Source: Pseudazoarcus pumilus | GTDB lineage: Bacteria; Pseudomonadota; Gammaproteobacteria; Burkholderiales; Rhodocyclaceae | Assembly (NCBI RefSeq): GCF_002872475.1 | Contig: NZ_CP025682.1 | Location: 1,612,001 to 1,676,000, forward strand | DNA: 64,000 bases | Direction of reading: 5' to 3' | Shown: positions 56,041 to 64,000 of the stretch, piece by piece | How positions within the stretch are numbered: the first letter of the stretch is position 1 | Layout: every line of letters starts with the position of its first letter | Notes under the pieces: generated by a model | Databases searched by the model: none | The model's input: the letters and a program-made list of their open reading frames with translations, nothing else | Told to the model about the DNA's origin: nothing | Made by a program: the position numbers and the translations under genes

Positions 56041-56306
56041 TCGCGGATTGGCTTCCACGGCGGTCTTGCGATCATCCGCAAGATTCACTGTTTGCCCCCT
56101 GTCGAGGCGACGTCTACGCTGAGATTGCCGCGAATCTTCGCGGCGCAGGAATCCGAAAGAAGCCTGAGCGCGGTTAGCGCAACATGCATCGGCCGCAACG
56201 GCCAACGATGCAAACGACACGGGGGAGCGGGCGTACGCCGCTCCCCCGGATCGTGCTTGCAGCGCGACTTCTGCGGATGGCAATCAAATGATCGGAGGAA
56301 CACCCG
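56041..56306 (+). ncRNA. Hairpin-rich non-coding leader (candidate structured RNA)
   Basis: A 266-base gap with four successive inverted repeats: TCTTGCG/CGCAAGA (56064-56083), GCCGCGA/TCGCGGC (56127-56144), GCATC-GGCCG/CGGCC-AAC-GATGC (56186-56211) and the 10-bp GGGGGAGCGG/CCGCTCCCCC (56221-56247). No frame encodes a recognisable protein. None of the hairpins has a T run. It could be the 5' leader of the following gene or a separate transcript. Confidence 0.4.
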
Positions 56307-56747
56307 ATGGCAATTACCTGGATTCTGGTTGCAAACGCCAGCCTCGCCCGCGTGTATGAAAATCTTGGGCCAAAGAAAGGCATCAGGCTGGTCAAGGAAC
56401 TGATCCACCCGGAAAGTCGTTTCAAGAATTCCGAGCTCGTCACCGACCGTTCCGGCAACATGGCCACCCAGGGCAACGGCAAGGGCGCACATACGCCGCA
56501 GACCATGCCCAAGGACCACCAGGCCAGGGTCTTCGCGCAGGAACTGGCCCACGAGCTCTATCAGGGGAGAACCAAGAACGCTTTCGGCCGCGCCATCGTC
56601 GTCGCGCCGCCATCCTTCATGGGCATGCTCAACGCCGAGATCGACCATCCGACGGCGCAGCTCGTCACCGACCGGTTCGAGAAGGACTACACCAAGTCGT
56701 CCGAGCCCACACTGTGCGAGCACCTGTCGACCTGCCTGTTCGTCTGA
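56307..56747 (+). CDS. Host-attachment protein / baeRF-like family
   Basis: A 146-aa protein of the 'host attachment' family, related to archaeo-eukaryotic release-factor-like baeRF folds. Homologues are linked to plant-root attachment in some Rhizobiales, but the molecular role is unclear. WILVANASLARVYENLG is the conserved start, and IVVAPPSFMGMLNAEI and EKDYTK lie in the C-terminal half. GGAGG precedes the ATG. A terminator follows, so it is monocistronic. Confidence 0.82.
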   Translation: MAITWILVANASLARVYENLGPKKGIRLVKELIHPESRFKNSELVTDRSGNMATQGNGKGAHTPQTMPKDHQARVFAQELAHELYQGRTKNAFGRAIVVAPPSFMGMLNAEIDHPTAQLVTDRFEKDYTKSSEPTLCEHLSTCLFV

Positions 56748-56772
56748 GACGCAAAAGCAGCGAACGCATGTG

Positions 56773-56796
56773 GCGGGGCCATCGCGCCCCGCTTTT
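56773..56796 (+). terminator. Terminator of the host-attachment gene
   Basis: A 7-bp stem GCGGGGC/GCCCCGC with a six-base loop and four T residues, 25 bases after the stop. Confidence 0.8.
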
Positions 56797-57335
56797 CATT
56801 GCCTGCGCGGCCAGCGTGCGAGCGTCTCGTAGCCTGCACCCGTCGCTTGCAACCTTGACTCCACCAGCACGAATCCGTCGGCGCGCCAGCGCAGCGGCGC
56901 GGCGAGCCGCTCGTGCTCGTTGCCACAGCCGGCGCTGCGAAGCAGCGTCACATGCGGCACGAAGGGCCGGCGCTCGAGCGCCACGCCGAAGGCTTCGAGC
57001 TCGGCGCGCAAGGTCTCGACAAGCGCGACGAGCGCATTGCCGGGCTCGCGCGGGCCGGCCCACACAATGTGCTTGTTCTCCCACTGGCCGAGCGTGTCGA
57101 TCGACAGATCGATTCCGCGTGCGCGCACACGATCGCCCGCCGCCGCCACATCGGCGATGCGCGCTTGCTCGATGGAACCGACGAAGGCCAGGGTCAGATG
57201 CAGGGTCTCGCGGCGCATCACGCGCCCGCCGAACCGTGCGTGTGCGTCGCTGGCGATGCGCGCAAGCGCAGCACTCGTGGCCGCGTCGGGCCACAGGGCA
57301 AAGAACACGCGGGCACGGGCCGGTTCAGCCCTCAT
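56796..57335 (-). CDS. thpR: RNA 2',3'-cyclic phosphodiesterase ThpR
   Basis: 2H phosphoesterase acting on 2',3'-cyclic ends or 2'-5' linkages of RNA, 179 aa. The paired HxTx motifs are LHLTLAF and PHVTLLR. ATG 57335 overlaps ispF by 11 bases; a TTG at 57353 would give a longer form. It forms an operon with ispD and ispF. Confidence 0.9.
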   Translation of the reverse strand: MRAEPARARVFFALWPDAATSAALARIASDAHARFGGRVMRRETLHLTLAFVGSIEQARIADVAAAGDRVRARGIDLSIDTLGQWENKHIVWAGPREPGNALVALVETLRAELEAFGVALERRPFVPHVTLLRSAGCGNEHERLAAPLRWRADGFVLVESRLQATGAGYETLARWPRRQ

Positions 57336-57828
57336 CCTTGAAGTGCTGCTCAATCAGCACGACGACCTGCGCGGCGATGCCTTCGCCGCGCCCGGTGAAG
57401 CCGAGCCCCTCGGTGGTCTTGCCCTTGATGTTCACCGCCGAGCGCGCGATGCGCAGATCCGAGGCGATGTTCTCCACCATCGTCGGTGCGTGGGGCAGGA
57501 TCTTCGGAGCCTGGCAGATCACCGTGGCGTCGACGTTGACCACCGCGAACTCGGCATCGCGCACCCGCCGGAACGCGCCTCGCAGCAATTCGCGGCTGTC
57601 GGCGCCGGCGTAGCGCGCGTCGCTGTCGGGAAACATCCTGCCGATGTCGCCCATGCCGGCGGCGCCCAGCAGTGCGTCGGTGAGCGCGTGCAGCAGCACG
57701 TCGGCGTCCGAGTGTCCGAGCAGTCCGAGGTGATAGGGAATGGTCACACCGCCGATGATCAGCGGGCGGTCGGGCACCAGGGCATGGACATCGAAGCCCT
57801 GGCCGATACGAAGCCGGGTGGTCGTCAT
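57325..57828 (-). CDS. ispF: 2-C-methyl-D-erythritol 2,4-cyclodiphosphate synthase
   Basis: MEP-pathway cyclase, 167 aa. The zinc site is Asp13, His15 (GFDVHAL) and a later His ([11 protein letters not shown]). The ribose and CDP-binding parts [11 protein letters not shown] and [16 protein letters not shown] are conserved. It starts four bases after ispD ends. Confidence 0.96.
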   Translation of the reverse strand: MTTTRLRIGQGFDVHALVPDRPLIIGGVTIPYHLGLLGHSDADVLLHALTDALLGAAGMGDIGRMFPDSDARYAGADSRELLRGAFRRVRDAEFAVVNVDATVICQAPKILPHAPTMVENIASDLRIARSAVNIKGKTTEGLGFTGRGEGIAAQVVVLIEQHFKDEG

Positions 57829-57832
57829 CAGA

Positions 57833-58543
57833 TCATCGCGCCGCCTCGAGGCGGCCCTCCAGTATGCGTTCGGCCAGATAGAGATCCACCGGCCAGGTCA
57901 CCTTGAGGTTGGACGCGTCGCCCTGCACCAGTTTCGGATGCAGGCCTGCGGCCTCGATCGCGCCGGCCTCGTCGGTCACCTCGGCGGCGTCCTCGAGTGC
58001 GCGGCGCAGCATCACGTGGCGGAACATCTGCGGCGTCTGTGCCTGCCACAGACGTTCGCGCGCCACGGTTTCGAGCACGCGCCCGTGGCCATCGGCACGC
58101 TTGAGGGTGTCGGCCACCGGCAAGGCGAGCAGCCCGCCGACCTCGTCGTCCTCGAGCTCGCCGATCAGCCGCTGCACCTCCCACGGCGCGATGCACGGAC
58201 GGGCCGCGTCATGCACCAGCACCCAGTCGCCCTGCCCCAGTTCGCCGGCGATCGCACGCAGGCCACCGAGCACGCTGGCGGCGCGCGTGGCACCGCCGCA
58301 GAACAGCGGCACCAGCTTCGGCCCCAGCCAGGACCAGTCGTGCCGACCCCATTCGGGGTCGTCGACCGAGAGCACGACGAAGACTTTCTCGATCGCCTCG
58401 ACCGCGCACAGCGCGGCCAGCGTGTGCGCGATCATGGGCCGGCCGGCGAGCGGCAGATACTGCTTGGGCAGCGGCGCACCGATGCGGCTGCCGCTTCCGG
58501 CAGCCGGCACGAGGGCGACGTGGCGACTGGTGTGCTCGTTCAT
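57833..58543 (-). CDS. ispD: 2-C-methyl-D-erythritol 4-phosphate cytidylyltransferase
   Basis: CTP-dependent enzyme of the MEP isoprenoid pathway, 236 aa. The nucleotide-binding motif [10 protein letters not shown] with [14 protein letters not shown] is at 13-37. VHDAARPCI and WQAQTPQMF are characteristic. Transcribed toward ispF. ispE and the other steps are not in the window. Confidence 0.95.
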   Translation of the reverse strand: MNEHTSRHVALVPAAGSGSRIGAPLPKQYLPLAGRPMIAHTLAALCAVEAIEKVFVVLSVDDPEWGRHDWSWLGPKLVPLFCGGATRAASVLGGLRAIAGELGQGDWVLVHDAARPCIAPWEVQRLIGELEDDEVGGLLALPVADTLKRADGHGRVLETVARERLWQAQTPQMFRHVMLRRALEDAAEVTDEAGAIEAAGLHPKLVQGDASNLKVTWPVDLYLAERILEGRLEAAR

Positions 58544-58550
58544 TGGCGCG

Positions 58551-58556
58551 ATTCTA
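58551..58556 (-). promoter_or_regulatory. Candidate -10 element for ispD
   Basis: TAGAAT on the minus strand, seven bases before the ispD ATG, so a leaderless transcript is implied if used. Confidence 0.4.
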
Positions 58557-58601
58557 ATGCAGCAGCGCGCACGCCGTCCGGGCAGACGCGCACGGGCTTT
58601 C

Positions 58602-58607
58602 TATAAT
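58602..58607 (+). promoter_or_regulatory. Candidate -10 element for the AmmeMemoRadiSam operon
   Basis: Perfect TATAAT on the plus strand, 40 bases ahead of ATG 58648. It overlaps an in-frame ATG at 58606, which argues against that ATG as start. The -35 is weak. Confidence 0.5.
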
Positions 58608-58647
58608 GAGTCTCGACCCGACAACCCTGGACTCCGGAAGCAAGGTC

Positions 58648-59481
58648 ATGGCCATCGCATCGATTCGTCCGGCGGCCGTCGCCGGACACTTCTACCCCGC
58701 CGATCCCGAGCTGTTGCGCGCCCGTGTCAGCGAACTGCTGACCTCCGCGATGCCGGCCGAGGAACTGACCGCCGCGCCCAAGGCGCTGGTCGTGCCGCAC
58801 GCCGGCTATCTCTACTCCGGCGCCATCGCGGCCAACGGCTACGCTTCGCTACTCGGCCTGCGTGGCAAGATCCGGCGCGTGGTCCTGCTGGGCCCACCGC
58901 ATCGTCTGCCCGTCACCGGTTTCGCGCTGGCCGCGGCCCAGGGCTTCTCGACACCGCTGGGCGTGACCCCCGTCGATCGCGCTCTATGGACCCTGGTGCA
59001 AGATCAGCCCGACGTGGTCGTGGACGACCGACCGCATGCGCTCGAACACTGCATCGAAGTCCAGCTGCCGTTTCTGCAGACGCTGCTCGAGCACTTCGAG
59101 ATTCTGCCGCTGCTCGTCGGCCCGGTCTCTGCGCAACGCGTGGCCGACATGCTCGACCTGCTTTGGAGTGGGCCGGAGACGCTGATCCTGATCAGCTCCG
59201 ACCTGTCTCACTACCTGAGCTACGAGGACGCGCGCGCGCTCGACCGCGCCACTGCGCGCCAGATGCTCGACTTGCGACCCGGCCTGCACGGCGAGCAGGC
59301 CTGCGGCGCGCATGCGCTCAACGGCCTGCTGCTGGCCTGCGCACGGCGCGGGCTGGAGCCCTATCTGCTCGATCTGCGCAATTCCGGCGATACGGCCGGC
59401 GACCGCAGCCGAGTGGTGGGCTATGCTAGCGTCGCATTTGTCGAATTTCCCACGGACCGACCGCATGCCCTCCGACATTGA
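58648..59481 (+). CDS. amrB: AmmeMemoRadiSam system protein B (MEMO1-like)
   Basis: MEMO1 fold related to nonheme-iron dioxygenases, 277 aa; the bacterial reaction is unknown. His51 (VPHAGY), His85 (LGPPHR) and Cys219 (QACGAHAL) match the His-His-Cys metal site of human MEMO1. SSDLSHYLSY is also conserved. ATG 58648 is chosen because it follows a TATAAT and an AAGG; ATG 58606 would lie on the promoter. It overlaps amrA by 17 bases. Confidence 0.9.
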   Translation: MAIASIRPAAVAGHFYPADPELLRARVSELLTSAMPAEELTAAPKALVVPHAGYLYSGAIAANGYASLLGLRGKIRRVVLLGPPHRLPVTGFALAAAQGFSTPLGVTPVDRALWTLVQDQPDVVVDDRPHALEHCIEVQLPFLQTLLEHFEILPLLVGPVSAQRVADMLDLLWSGPETLILISSDLSHYLSYEDARALDRATARQMLDLRPGLHGEQACGAHALNGLLLACARRGLEPYLLDLRNSGDTAGDRSRVVGYASVAFVEFPTDRPHALRH

Positions 59482-60013
59482 TCCTGGTCCGGCACTGATC
59501 GCACGCGCACGCGCGGCCATCGCCGCACATCTGAACATCGCGACGCCGCCGCCGCCCGAGCATCGGCGCCTTGGCGAGCGCGGCGCGAGCTTCATCACCT
59601 TGCACCACGACGGTCGCCTGCGCGGTTGCGTCGGCAGTGTGCGGGCACGTCGTTCGCTGGGCGAGGACATCGACGAGAACGCGGTCGCCGCGGCCAGTCG
59701 CGACCCGCGCTTCGCGCCGCTTGAGGCCGACGAGTTCGAGCACCTGCAGATCGAGGTCTCCGTACTGTCACGCCCCGAGTTGCTGGCCACACCGGGTGAG
59801 GCGGCGCTGCTCGAGGTACTGCGTCCCGGCGAACACGGGGTGATCCTGCACGGCGGCTGTCGCAGCGCGACCTTCCTGCCGCAGGTCTGGGAGCAATTGC
59901 CCGAGCCGTCGCATTTTCTCGGTGAGCTCAAGCGCAAGGCCGGGCTTGCGCCCGACCATCCCGGCGACGATCTGCTGTTCGCGACCTTCACCGTCGACAA
60001 ATGGAGCGAATGA
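59465..60013 (+). CDS. amrA: AmmeMemoRadiSam system protein A (AMMECR1-like)
   Basis: AMMECR1 domain protein of 182 aa. LRGCVG (52-57) is the invariant LRGCIG motif, and FLPQVWEQLP and FATFTVDKW mark the C-terminal part. Human AMMECR1 is linked to a developmental syndrome, but the biochemical role is unknown. It overlaps amrB and lies 22 bases before amrS. Confidence 0.92.
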   Translation: MPSDIDPGPALIARARAAIAAHLNIATPPPPEHRRLGERGASFITLHHDGRLRGCVGSVRARRSLGEDIDENAVAAASRDPRFAPLEADEFEHLQIEVSVLSRPELLATPGEAALLEVLRPGEHGVILHGGCRSATFLPQVWEQLPEPSHFLGELKRKAGLAPDHPGDDLLFATFTVDKWSE

Positions 60014-60035
60014 CTCGCGCTGCGGTCCAACCGGC

Positions 60036-61112
60036 ATGAACGCCGTCCATCCCGCCCGCTACTGGCATTTCCTCGACGACGGTCGCATCCAGTGCGATTT
60101 GTGCCCGCGCCTGTGCCGCCTGCATGAAGATCAGCGCGGCGCCTGCTTCGTGCGCCGGCGCGAGGACGACGCGATGGTGCTGACCACCTGGGGGCGCAGT
60201 TCGGGTTTCTGCGTCGATCCCATCGAAAAGAAGCCGCTCAATCATTTCTTTCCGGGCTCCAGCGTGCTGTCTTTCGGCACCGCCGGCTGCAATCTCGCGT
60301 GCAAGTTCTGCCAGAACTGGGACATCTCCAAGTCGCGCGACATGGACCGGCTGATGGATGTGGCCACGCCCGAGGCAATCGCCGACACGGCCGAACGGCT
60401 GGCCTGCCGCAGCATCGCCTTCACCTACAACGACCCGGTGATCTTCGCCGAATACGCGATCGACGCGGCGCAGGCCGCGCGCGAGCGCGGCATCCACGCG
60501 GTCGCGGTGACCGCCGGCTACATCGGCGAGTGCGCGCGCGATGAGTTCTTCGCGCCTATGGACGCGGCCAACGTCGACCTCAAGGGCTTCAGCGACGCGT
60601 TCTACCGCAAGCTGTGCGGGGCGCAACTGGCGCCGGTGCTCGAGACCATCGAATGGCTGGTACGCGAGAGCGGCGTATGGGTCGAGTTGACCACGCTGCT
60701 GATTCCCGGGCATAACGATTCGGACGCCGAGATCACGGCGATGTGCGAATGGATCGCCGCTCACTGTGGCACGCGAGTGCCGCTGCACTTCACCGCCTTC
60801 CACCCCGACTTCAAGCTCGCCGACGTGCCGCCCACGCCGCCGTCCACCTTGCGGCGCGCGCGGCGCATCGCGCAAGCCAGTGGCCTGCATCACGTATATA
60901 CCGGCAACGTGCACGACACCGAAGGCGGAACCACCTGTTGCAGCGCCTGCGGCGCGCGTCTGATCGTGCGCGACTGGTACCGGATCGACGACTACCGACT
61001 CGACGAGGGTGGCCATTGCCCGGACTGCGGAACGGCGCTGGCCGGGCGTTTCGGCCATTTCGCGGCACCCTTCGGTGCGCGGCGGATTCCGGTGAGGATT
61101 GCCACGCAATGA
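60036..61112 (+). CDS. amrS: AmmeMemoRadiSam system radical SAM enzyme
   Basis: Radical SAM protein of 358 aa, activase-like. The [4Fe-4S] ligands Cys85, Cys89 and Cys92 are in CNLACKFC. The N-terminus has an additional cysteine set (Cys20, Cys23, Cys27) and the C-terminus two Cys pairs (CSACG and CPDCG) of zinc-ribbon type. The substrate is unknown; similarity is to pyruvate formate-lyase activases. It needs Fe-S clusters, which the isc operon in this window could supply. Confidence 0.92.
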   Translation: MNAVHPARYWHFLDDGRIQCDLCPRLCRLHEDQRGACFVRRREDDAMVLTTWGRSSGFCVDPIEKKPLNHFFPGSSVLSFGTAGCNLACKFCQNWDISKSRDMDRLMDVATPEAIADTAERLACRSIAFTYNDPVIFAEYAIDAAQAARERGIHAVAVTAGYIGECARDEFFAPMDAANVDLKGFSDAFYRKLCGAQLAPVLETIEWLVRESGVWVELTTLLIPGHNDSDAEITAMCEWIAAHCGTRVPLHFTAFHPDFKLADVPPTPPSTLRRARRIAQASGLHHVYTGNVHDTEGGTTCCSACGARLIVRDWYRIDDYRLDEGGHCPDCGTALAGRFGHFAAPFGARRIPVRIATQ

Positions 61113-61179
61113 ATCACCGCTTGTCCCGCATGTCAGCCCATGCCAAGCTGGCCATAGCACTGTCCCGGAGGACATCGTC

Positions 61180-61836
61180 TTGAAACTGCGCGACTCCCGT
61201 GTCGGCATCCCGTGCAGCGATCAATGGCTTGGCGCGCGGCTGCGCCATGCGCCCGACGTGATCGCCCTGGTGTTGCTGCTCGATGCCGGAACGCCGTCCG
61301 ACACCACCGCCGGCGATCGTCTCGTCGCCCTGCTGCATGAGGCCGGATACGCGACGCTGGAACTCGAACTGCTCAGCGACGCCGAACTCGCCCGCGACGG
61401 CGACGCAGCCTTCAACGTACCCGAGCTGGCCAACCGGGTACTCGCCGCGTGCGAATGGGCGCGCCACCAGCCCGAACTCGCCTCCCTCCCTGTCCTGCTG
61501 CTGGCGCACGGTACGGCCAGCGGTGCGGCCGTGCGCGCGGCCTGGAAACACCCGGCGGGCTTCGCCGGCGTGGTCTGCCTGGGCGGACGCCCCGATCTGG
61601 CCGGCGCCACGCCGTTGGGCTCGAACCTCGTTCCGACCCGCCTCATCGTGGACGAAGACGAGGCAGAACTGCCCATCGTGCGACGCGCCGCCGAGGAAAT
61701 GTCCGCCCTGCACGATCTGTGCGTCACCGCTCCGGGAAGTCTCCCGGCCGACGCGCTCGCGCTCGAATGGCTGGGACGCTGGCGCGATCGCATCCACGGA
61801 GACGACGAGGATGAGGATCCGGGCACCGTCGCTTGA
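61180..61836 (+). CDS. Alpha/beta-hydrolase-like protein with altered nucleophile
   Basis: A 218-aa protein resembling dienelactone-hydrolase-type folds, with GDRLVALLHEAGYATLELEL and CLGGRPDLAG. The nucleophile elbow reads AHGTASGAA: relative to the usual GxSxG the serine is displaced by one and Ala is at the expected site. It may be inactive or divergent. The start is TTG 61180 with GGAGGA seven bases upstream. It follows amrS by 67 bases and overlaps the next gene by 26 bases. Confidence 0.65.
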   Translation: MKLRDSRVGIPCSDQWLGARLRHAPDVIALVLLLDAGTPSDTTAGDRLVALLHEAGYATLELELLSDAELARDGDAAFNVPELANRVLAACEWARHQPELASLPVLLLAHGTASGAAVRAAWKHPAGFAGVVCLGGRPDLAGATPLGSNLVPTRLIVDEDEAELPIVRRAAEEMSALHDLCVTAPGSLPADALALEWLGRWRDRIHGDDEDEDPGTVA

Positions 61837-62440
61837 GTGGCGCCTGACGCGATCACGAGCGCTCGTCACGCTCGGCTGCCTCTTTGTCCTCTTTACCGTT
61901 TTCGCGCTCGCCGGCTGCTCGGCTCGCATCGTGCCTCCCGCCGAGCCGCTCGATCCGGTCAGCGTATGGGTGCTCGATCACGGCCGCCATTCCAGCCTCC
62001 TGTTGCCGGCCGAAGACGGCATCAATCGCTATTCCTGGGGTGACTGGCAGTGGTATGCCGAAGGCGTCACCGGGATCACCAGTGGGCTCAAGGCGCTGTT
62101 CGTTCCGAGCCCCTCGGCACTCGGTCGCCAGCATCTACCCGAGGCGACGGACCTGAAAACGGCGCTGTCGCGCATGTCGGTCGGTGTCGCCGCAAGCACC
62201 GAACTGCGCGTCGAAGCCGAAGCCGCGCGGCGTCTGCGCACTTCGCTCGACGCGCGCTTCGACGACGCAACGCAGCGGCGCTACAACCCCGACTACGACC
62301 TGCTCTTCATCGCCGACCCGCGCCCCTACTCGCTGGGCGACAACTCAAACCGGCGTGTGGGTGAATGGCTCACCGAGCTCGGTTGCGAGATCCGCGGCAA
62401 TCCGTTGCTGTCGGGTTGGCGGCTGGCCGATCCGCGCTGA
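61811..62440 (+). CDS. Lipoprotein of unknown function (possibly DUF2459)
   Basis: A 209-aa protein with a signal segment (14-33) ending in a lipobox FALAGC, so it is probably lipid-anchored. VSVWVLDHGRHSSLLLP and INRYSWGDWQWY resemble DUF2459-type proteins, though the similarity is from memory. The ATG overlaps the previous gene by 26 bases and a GACGAGG lies just upstream. The function is unknown. Confidence 0.65.
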   Translation: MRIRAPSLEWRLTRSRALVTLGCLFVLFTVFALAGCSARIVPPAEPLDPVSVWVLDHGRHSSLLLPAEDGINRYSWGDWQWYAEGVTGITSGLKALFVPSPSALGRQHLPEATDLKTALSRMSVGVAASTELRVEAEAARRLRTSLDARFDDATQRRYNPDYDLLFIADPRPYSLGDNSNRRVGEWLTELGCEIRGNPLLSGWRLADPR

Positions 62441-62481
62441 CACTCGAGCACGGCGGTTCGTGTCGCAAGGGGTCGATCCCC

Positions 62482-62487
62482 TATAAT
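62482..62487 (+). promoter_or_regulatory. Candidate -10 element for mfd
   Basis: Perfect TATAAT, 36 bases ahead of the mfd ATG. No strong -35. Confidence 0.5.
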
Positions 62488-62523
62488 TGCCGGCTCGCCC
62501 CAGGCTCAGAGCGTCCCTTCCCG

Positions 62524-64000
62524 ATGCCCCTCAGCACCGATCCGCTGCTGCCCGATCTCGCCGCGCTGCCGATTCCCAAACCGGGAACGCGCATCACGCT
62601 GCCGCGTCTCTCCGGCTCATCCGACGCACTCGCGATCGCGCATTTCGCCTCGCGCGGGCGCACCTTGCTGGTGGTGTGCGCGAACCCGCCCGACGCGCAG
62701 CGCATGCAGGAGGAACTCGCCTGGCTCGCGCCGGAACTGCGCGCCCACCTGCTGCCGGACTGGGAGACGCTGCCCTACGACAGCTTCTCGCCGCATCAGG
62801 ACCTGATCTCCGAGCGGCTTGCCACGTTGTACTCGCTCGCTCGCGGCGAGACCGACGTGGTACTGGTGCCGGCCTCGACCGCGCTCTACCGCATGGCGCC
62901 GCCGTCCTTCCTGGCGGCCTACACCTTCTTCCTGAAACAGGGAGAACGGCTCGACATCGACAAGCTGCGCATGCAGATGGCCATTGCCGGCTACGCCCAC
63001 GTCACGCAGGTGGTCAGTCCCGGTGAATTCTCGGTGCGCGGGGGCATCATCGACCTGTACCCGATGGGGTCATCCCTGCCGCTGCGGCTCGACCTGTTCG
63101 ACGACGAGATCGAGAGCATCAAGACCTTCGACCCGGATACCCAGCGCACGGTCTATCCGGTGCCCGAGATTCGTCTGCTGCCGGCGCGTGAATTCCCGCT
63201 CGACGAAAAGGCACGCCTGGCCTTTCGCAGCCGCTTCCGCGAGACCTTCGAAGGCGACCCGTCGCGCGTGCAGCTCTACAAGGACGTGTCCAATGGCATT
63301 GCACCCGCCGGCGTCGAATACTTCCTGCCGCTGTTTCACGACGAGACCGCGACGCTGTTCGACTATCTGCCACGCGACGCGGCGGTGGTACTGCACCACG
63401 ACGTACCCACCGCGATCGACGAATTCTGGCGCGACACGCGCCTGCGTCACGACTTCTACAAGGGCGATCGCAGCCGCCCGGTAATGCCCCCCGAGGCGCT
63501 GTTCCTCGGCCAGGAAGACTTCTTCGTCGCGCTCAAGGCCCTGCCCGGCCTGGAGATTCGCGTGGATGACGCCGCGGTCGACGAACAGGCGACACGCAGC
63601 ACCGAGGCGCCGCCGCCCATCGGCGTCGAGCGCAAGGCCGCCAACCCGCTGCACAAGCTCGCCGCGCTGCTCGACAGCGACTGGGCGCAGGCCGGCGGTC
63701 GCATACTGCTGCTGGCCGAATCGCCGGGCCGGCGCGAGACCATGGCCGAATATCTGGCCGAATACGGACTGAAGCCCGCCGCCTGCGACGGTTTCGAGGA
63801 TTTCGTCACCTCCGGCTCGCGCTTCGCCCTGGGAATTTCTCCGCTGCTGAACGGTTTCGTCCTGCCGGGAGCACGCATCGCCGTCGTCACCGAAGCCGAG
63901 CTCTACGCCGCCACGGCGCGTCCGCGCGGCCGGCGCGAAAGCCGCAAGGCCGCCACCGTCGAGGGGTGGCTGCGCGATCTGTCCGAACTCAAGCCGGGCG
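62524..64000 (+). CDS. mfd: Transcription-repair coupling factor Mfd (5' part)
   Basis: The gene is open to the window edge, giving about 492 codons of an expected 1150. Mfd removes stalled RNA polymerase and recruits UvrA. The visible part is the UvrB-like module: LPDWETLPYDSFSPHQDLIS, LVPASTALYRMAPPSFL, VSPGEFSVRGGIIDLYPMG and FDPDTQRTVYPV. The RNA polymerase interaction domain and the translocase motor would lie beyond the edge. Confidence 0.95.
   Translation, partial: MPLSTDPLLPDLAALPIPKPGTRITLPRLSGSSDALAIAHFASRGRTLLVVCANPPDAQRMQEELAWLAPELRAHLLPDWETLPYDSFSPHQDLISERLATLYSLARGETDVVLVPASTALYRMAPPSFLAAYTFFLKQGERLDIDKLRMQMAIAGYAHVTQVVSPGEFSVRGGIIDLYPMGSSLPLRLDLFDDEIESIKTFDPDTQRTVYPVPEIRLLPAREFPLDEKARLAFRSRFRETFEGDPSRVQLYKDVSNGIAPAGVEYFLPLFHDETATLFDYLPRDAAVVLHHDVPTAIDEFWRDTRLRHDFYKGDRSRPVMPPEALFLGQEDFFVALKALPGLEIRVDDAAVDEQATRSTEAPPPIGVERKAANPLHKLAALLDSDWAQAGGRILLLAESPGRRETMAEYLAEYGLKPAACDGFEDFVTSGSRFALGISPLLNGFVLPGARIAVVTEAELYAATARPRGRRESRKAATVEGWLRDLSELKPG

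Overview
The window is about 64 kb of high-GC bacterial chromosome, packed with housekeeping genes on both strands. I see no rRNA, tRNA, insertion sequence, prophage or CRISPR array, and no gene-free stretch longer than 300 bases (the longest is 56041-56306). Gene content and order suggest a betaproteobacterium, most likely Rhodocyclales (Azoarcus/Thauera-like). The pointers are iscR-iscS-iscU-iscA-hscB-hscA-fdx-iscX next to cysE, dapC-dapD-pilU-dapE-prmB facing smc-zipA-ligA, suhB-mutS, tsaB-rimI-uracil-DNA glycosylase, ompR-envZ-globin, and an NAD ligase with the [10 protein letters not shown] variant. The taxonomic call is an inference from synteny and protein sequence, not from a marker search.

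Layout. 38-2212: bcp-slyD (terminator at 1093) and a REC-GGDEF diguanylate cyclase. 2223-4972: gloB facing away from a yafS-like methyltransferase-rnhA-dnaQ operon. 4973-9119 (minus): suhB-mutS-spermidine-synthase-like. 9250-17504 (plus): trmJ, cysE, then the Fe-S operon with two cysteine desulfurases and two tandem IscR-type operators on its promoter. 17570-23003 (minus): dapC-dapD-pilU-dapE-prmB. 23086-30763 (plus): smc, then zipA-ligA-galU. 30822-40847 is mostly minus: typA (divergent from a thioinosine phosphorylase), egtB-egtD, LysR-radA, tsaB-rimI-UDG, and a small secreted hypothetical protein.

41060-45048 (plus): ompR-envZ-truncated globin-YciI-BolA-parvulin, mostly stop/start overlapped. 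45101-49799 (minus): ppx, tatD-etfB-etfA-CbiM-like permease. 49996-52077: ppk1 with a Pho-box-like repeat upstream, convergent with relA (52087-54288). 54393-56040: EamA exporter and MtfA peptidase. 56041-56747: a hairpin-rich leader and a host-attachment/baeRF-like gene. 56796-58543 (minus): ispD-ispF-thpR. 58648-62440 (plus): the three AmmeMemoRadiSam genes plus two poorly characterised genes. 62524 to the edge: the start of mfd.

Coordinated themes are Fe-S assembly and its clients (radical SAM AmrS, family-4 UDG, ETF), lysine/peptidoglycan precursor synthesis interleaved with a type IV pilus ATPase, DNA maintenance (mutS, smc, ligA, radA, rnhA, dnaQ, UDG, mfd), stress metabolism (ppk/ppx, relA, ergothioneine, Bcp), and many 1-4 base stop/start overlaps that imply translational coupling. 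The least understood parts are the AmmeMemoRadiSam cluster with its two followers, the structured leader at 56041-56306, and the hypothetical protein at 40389-40847.
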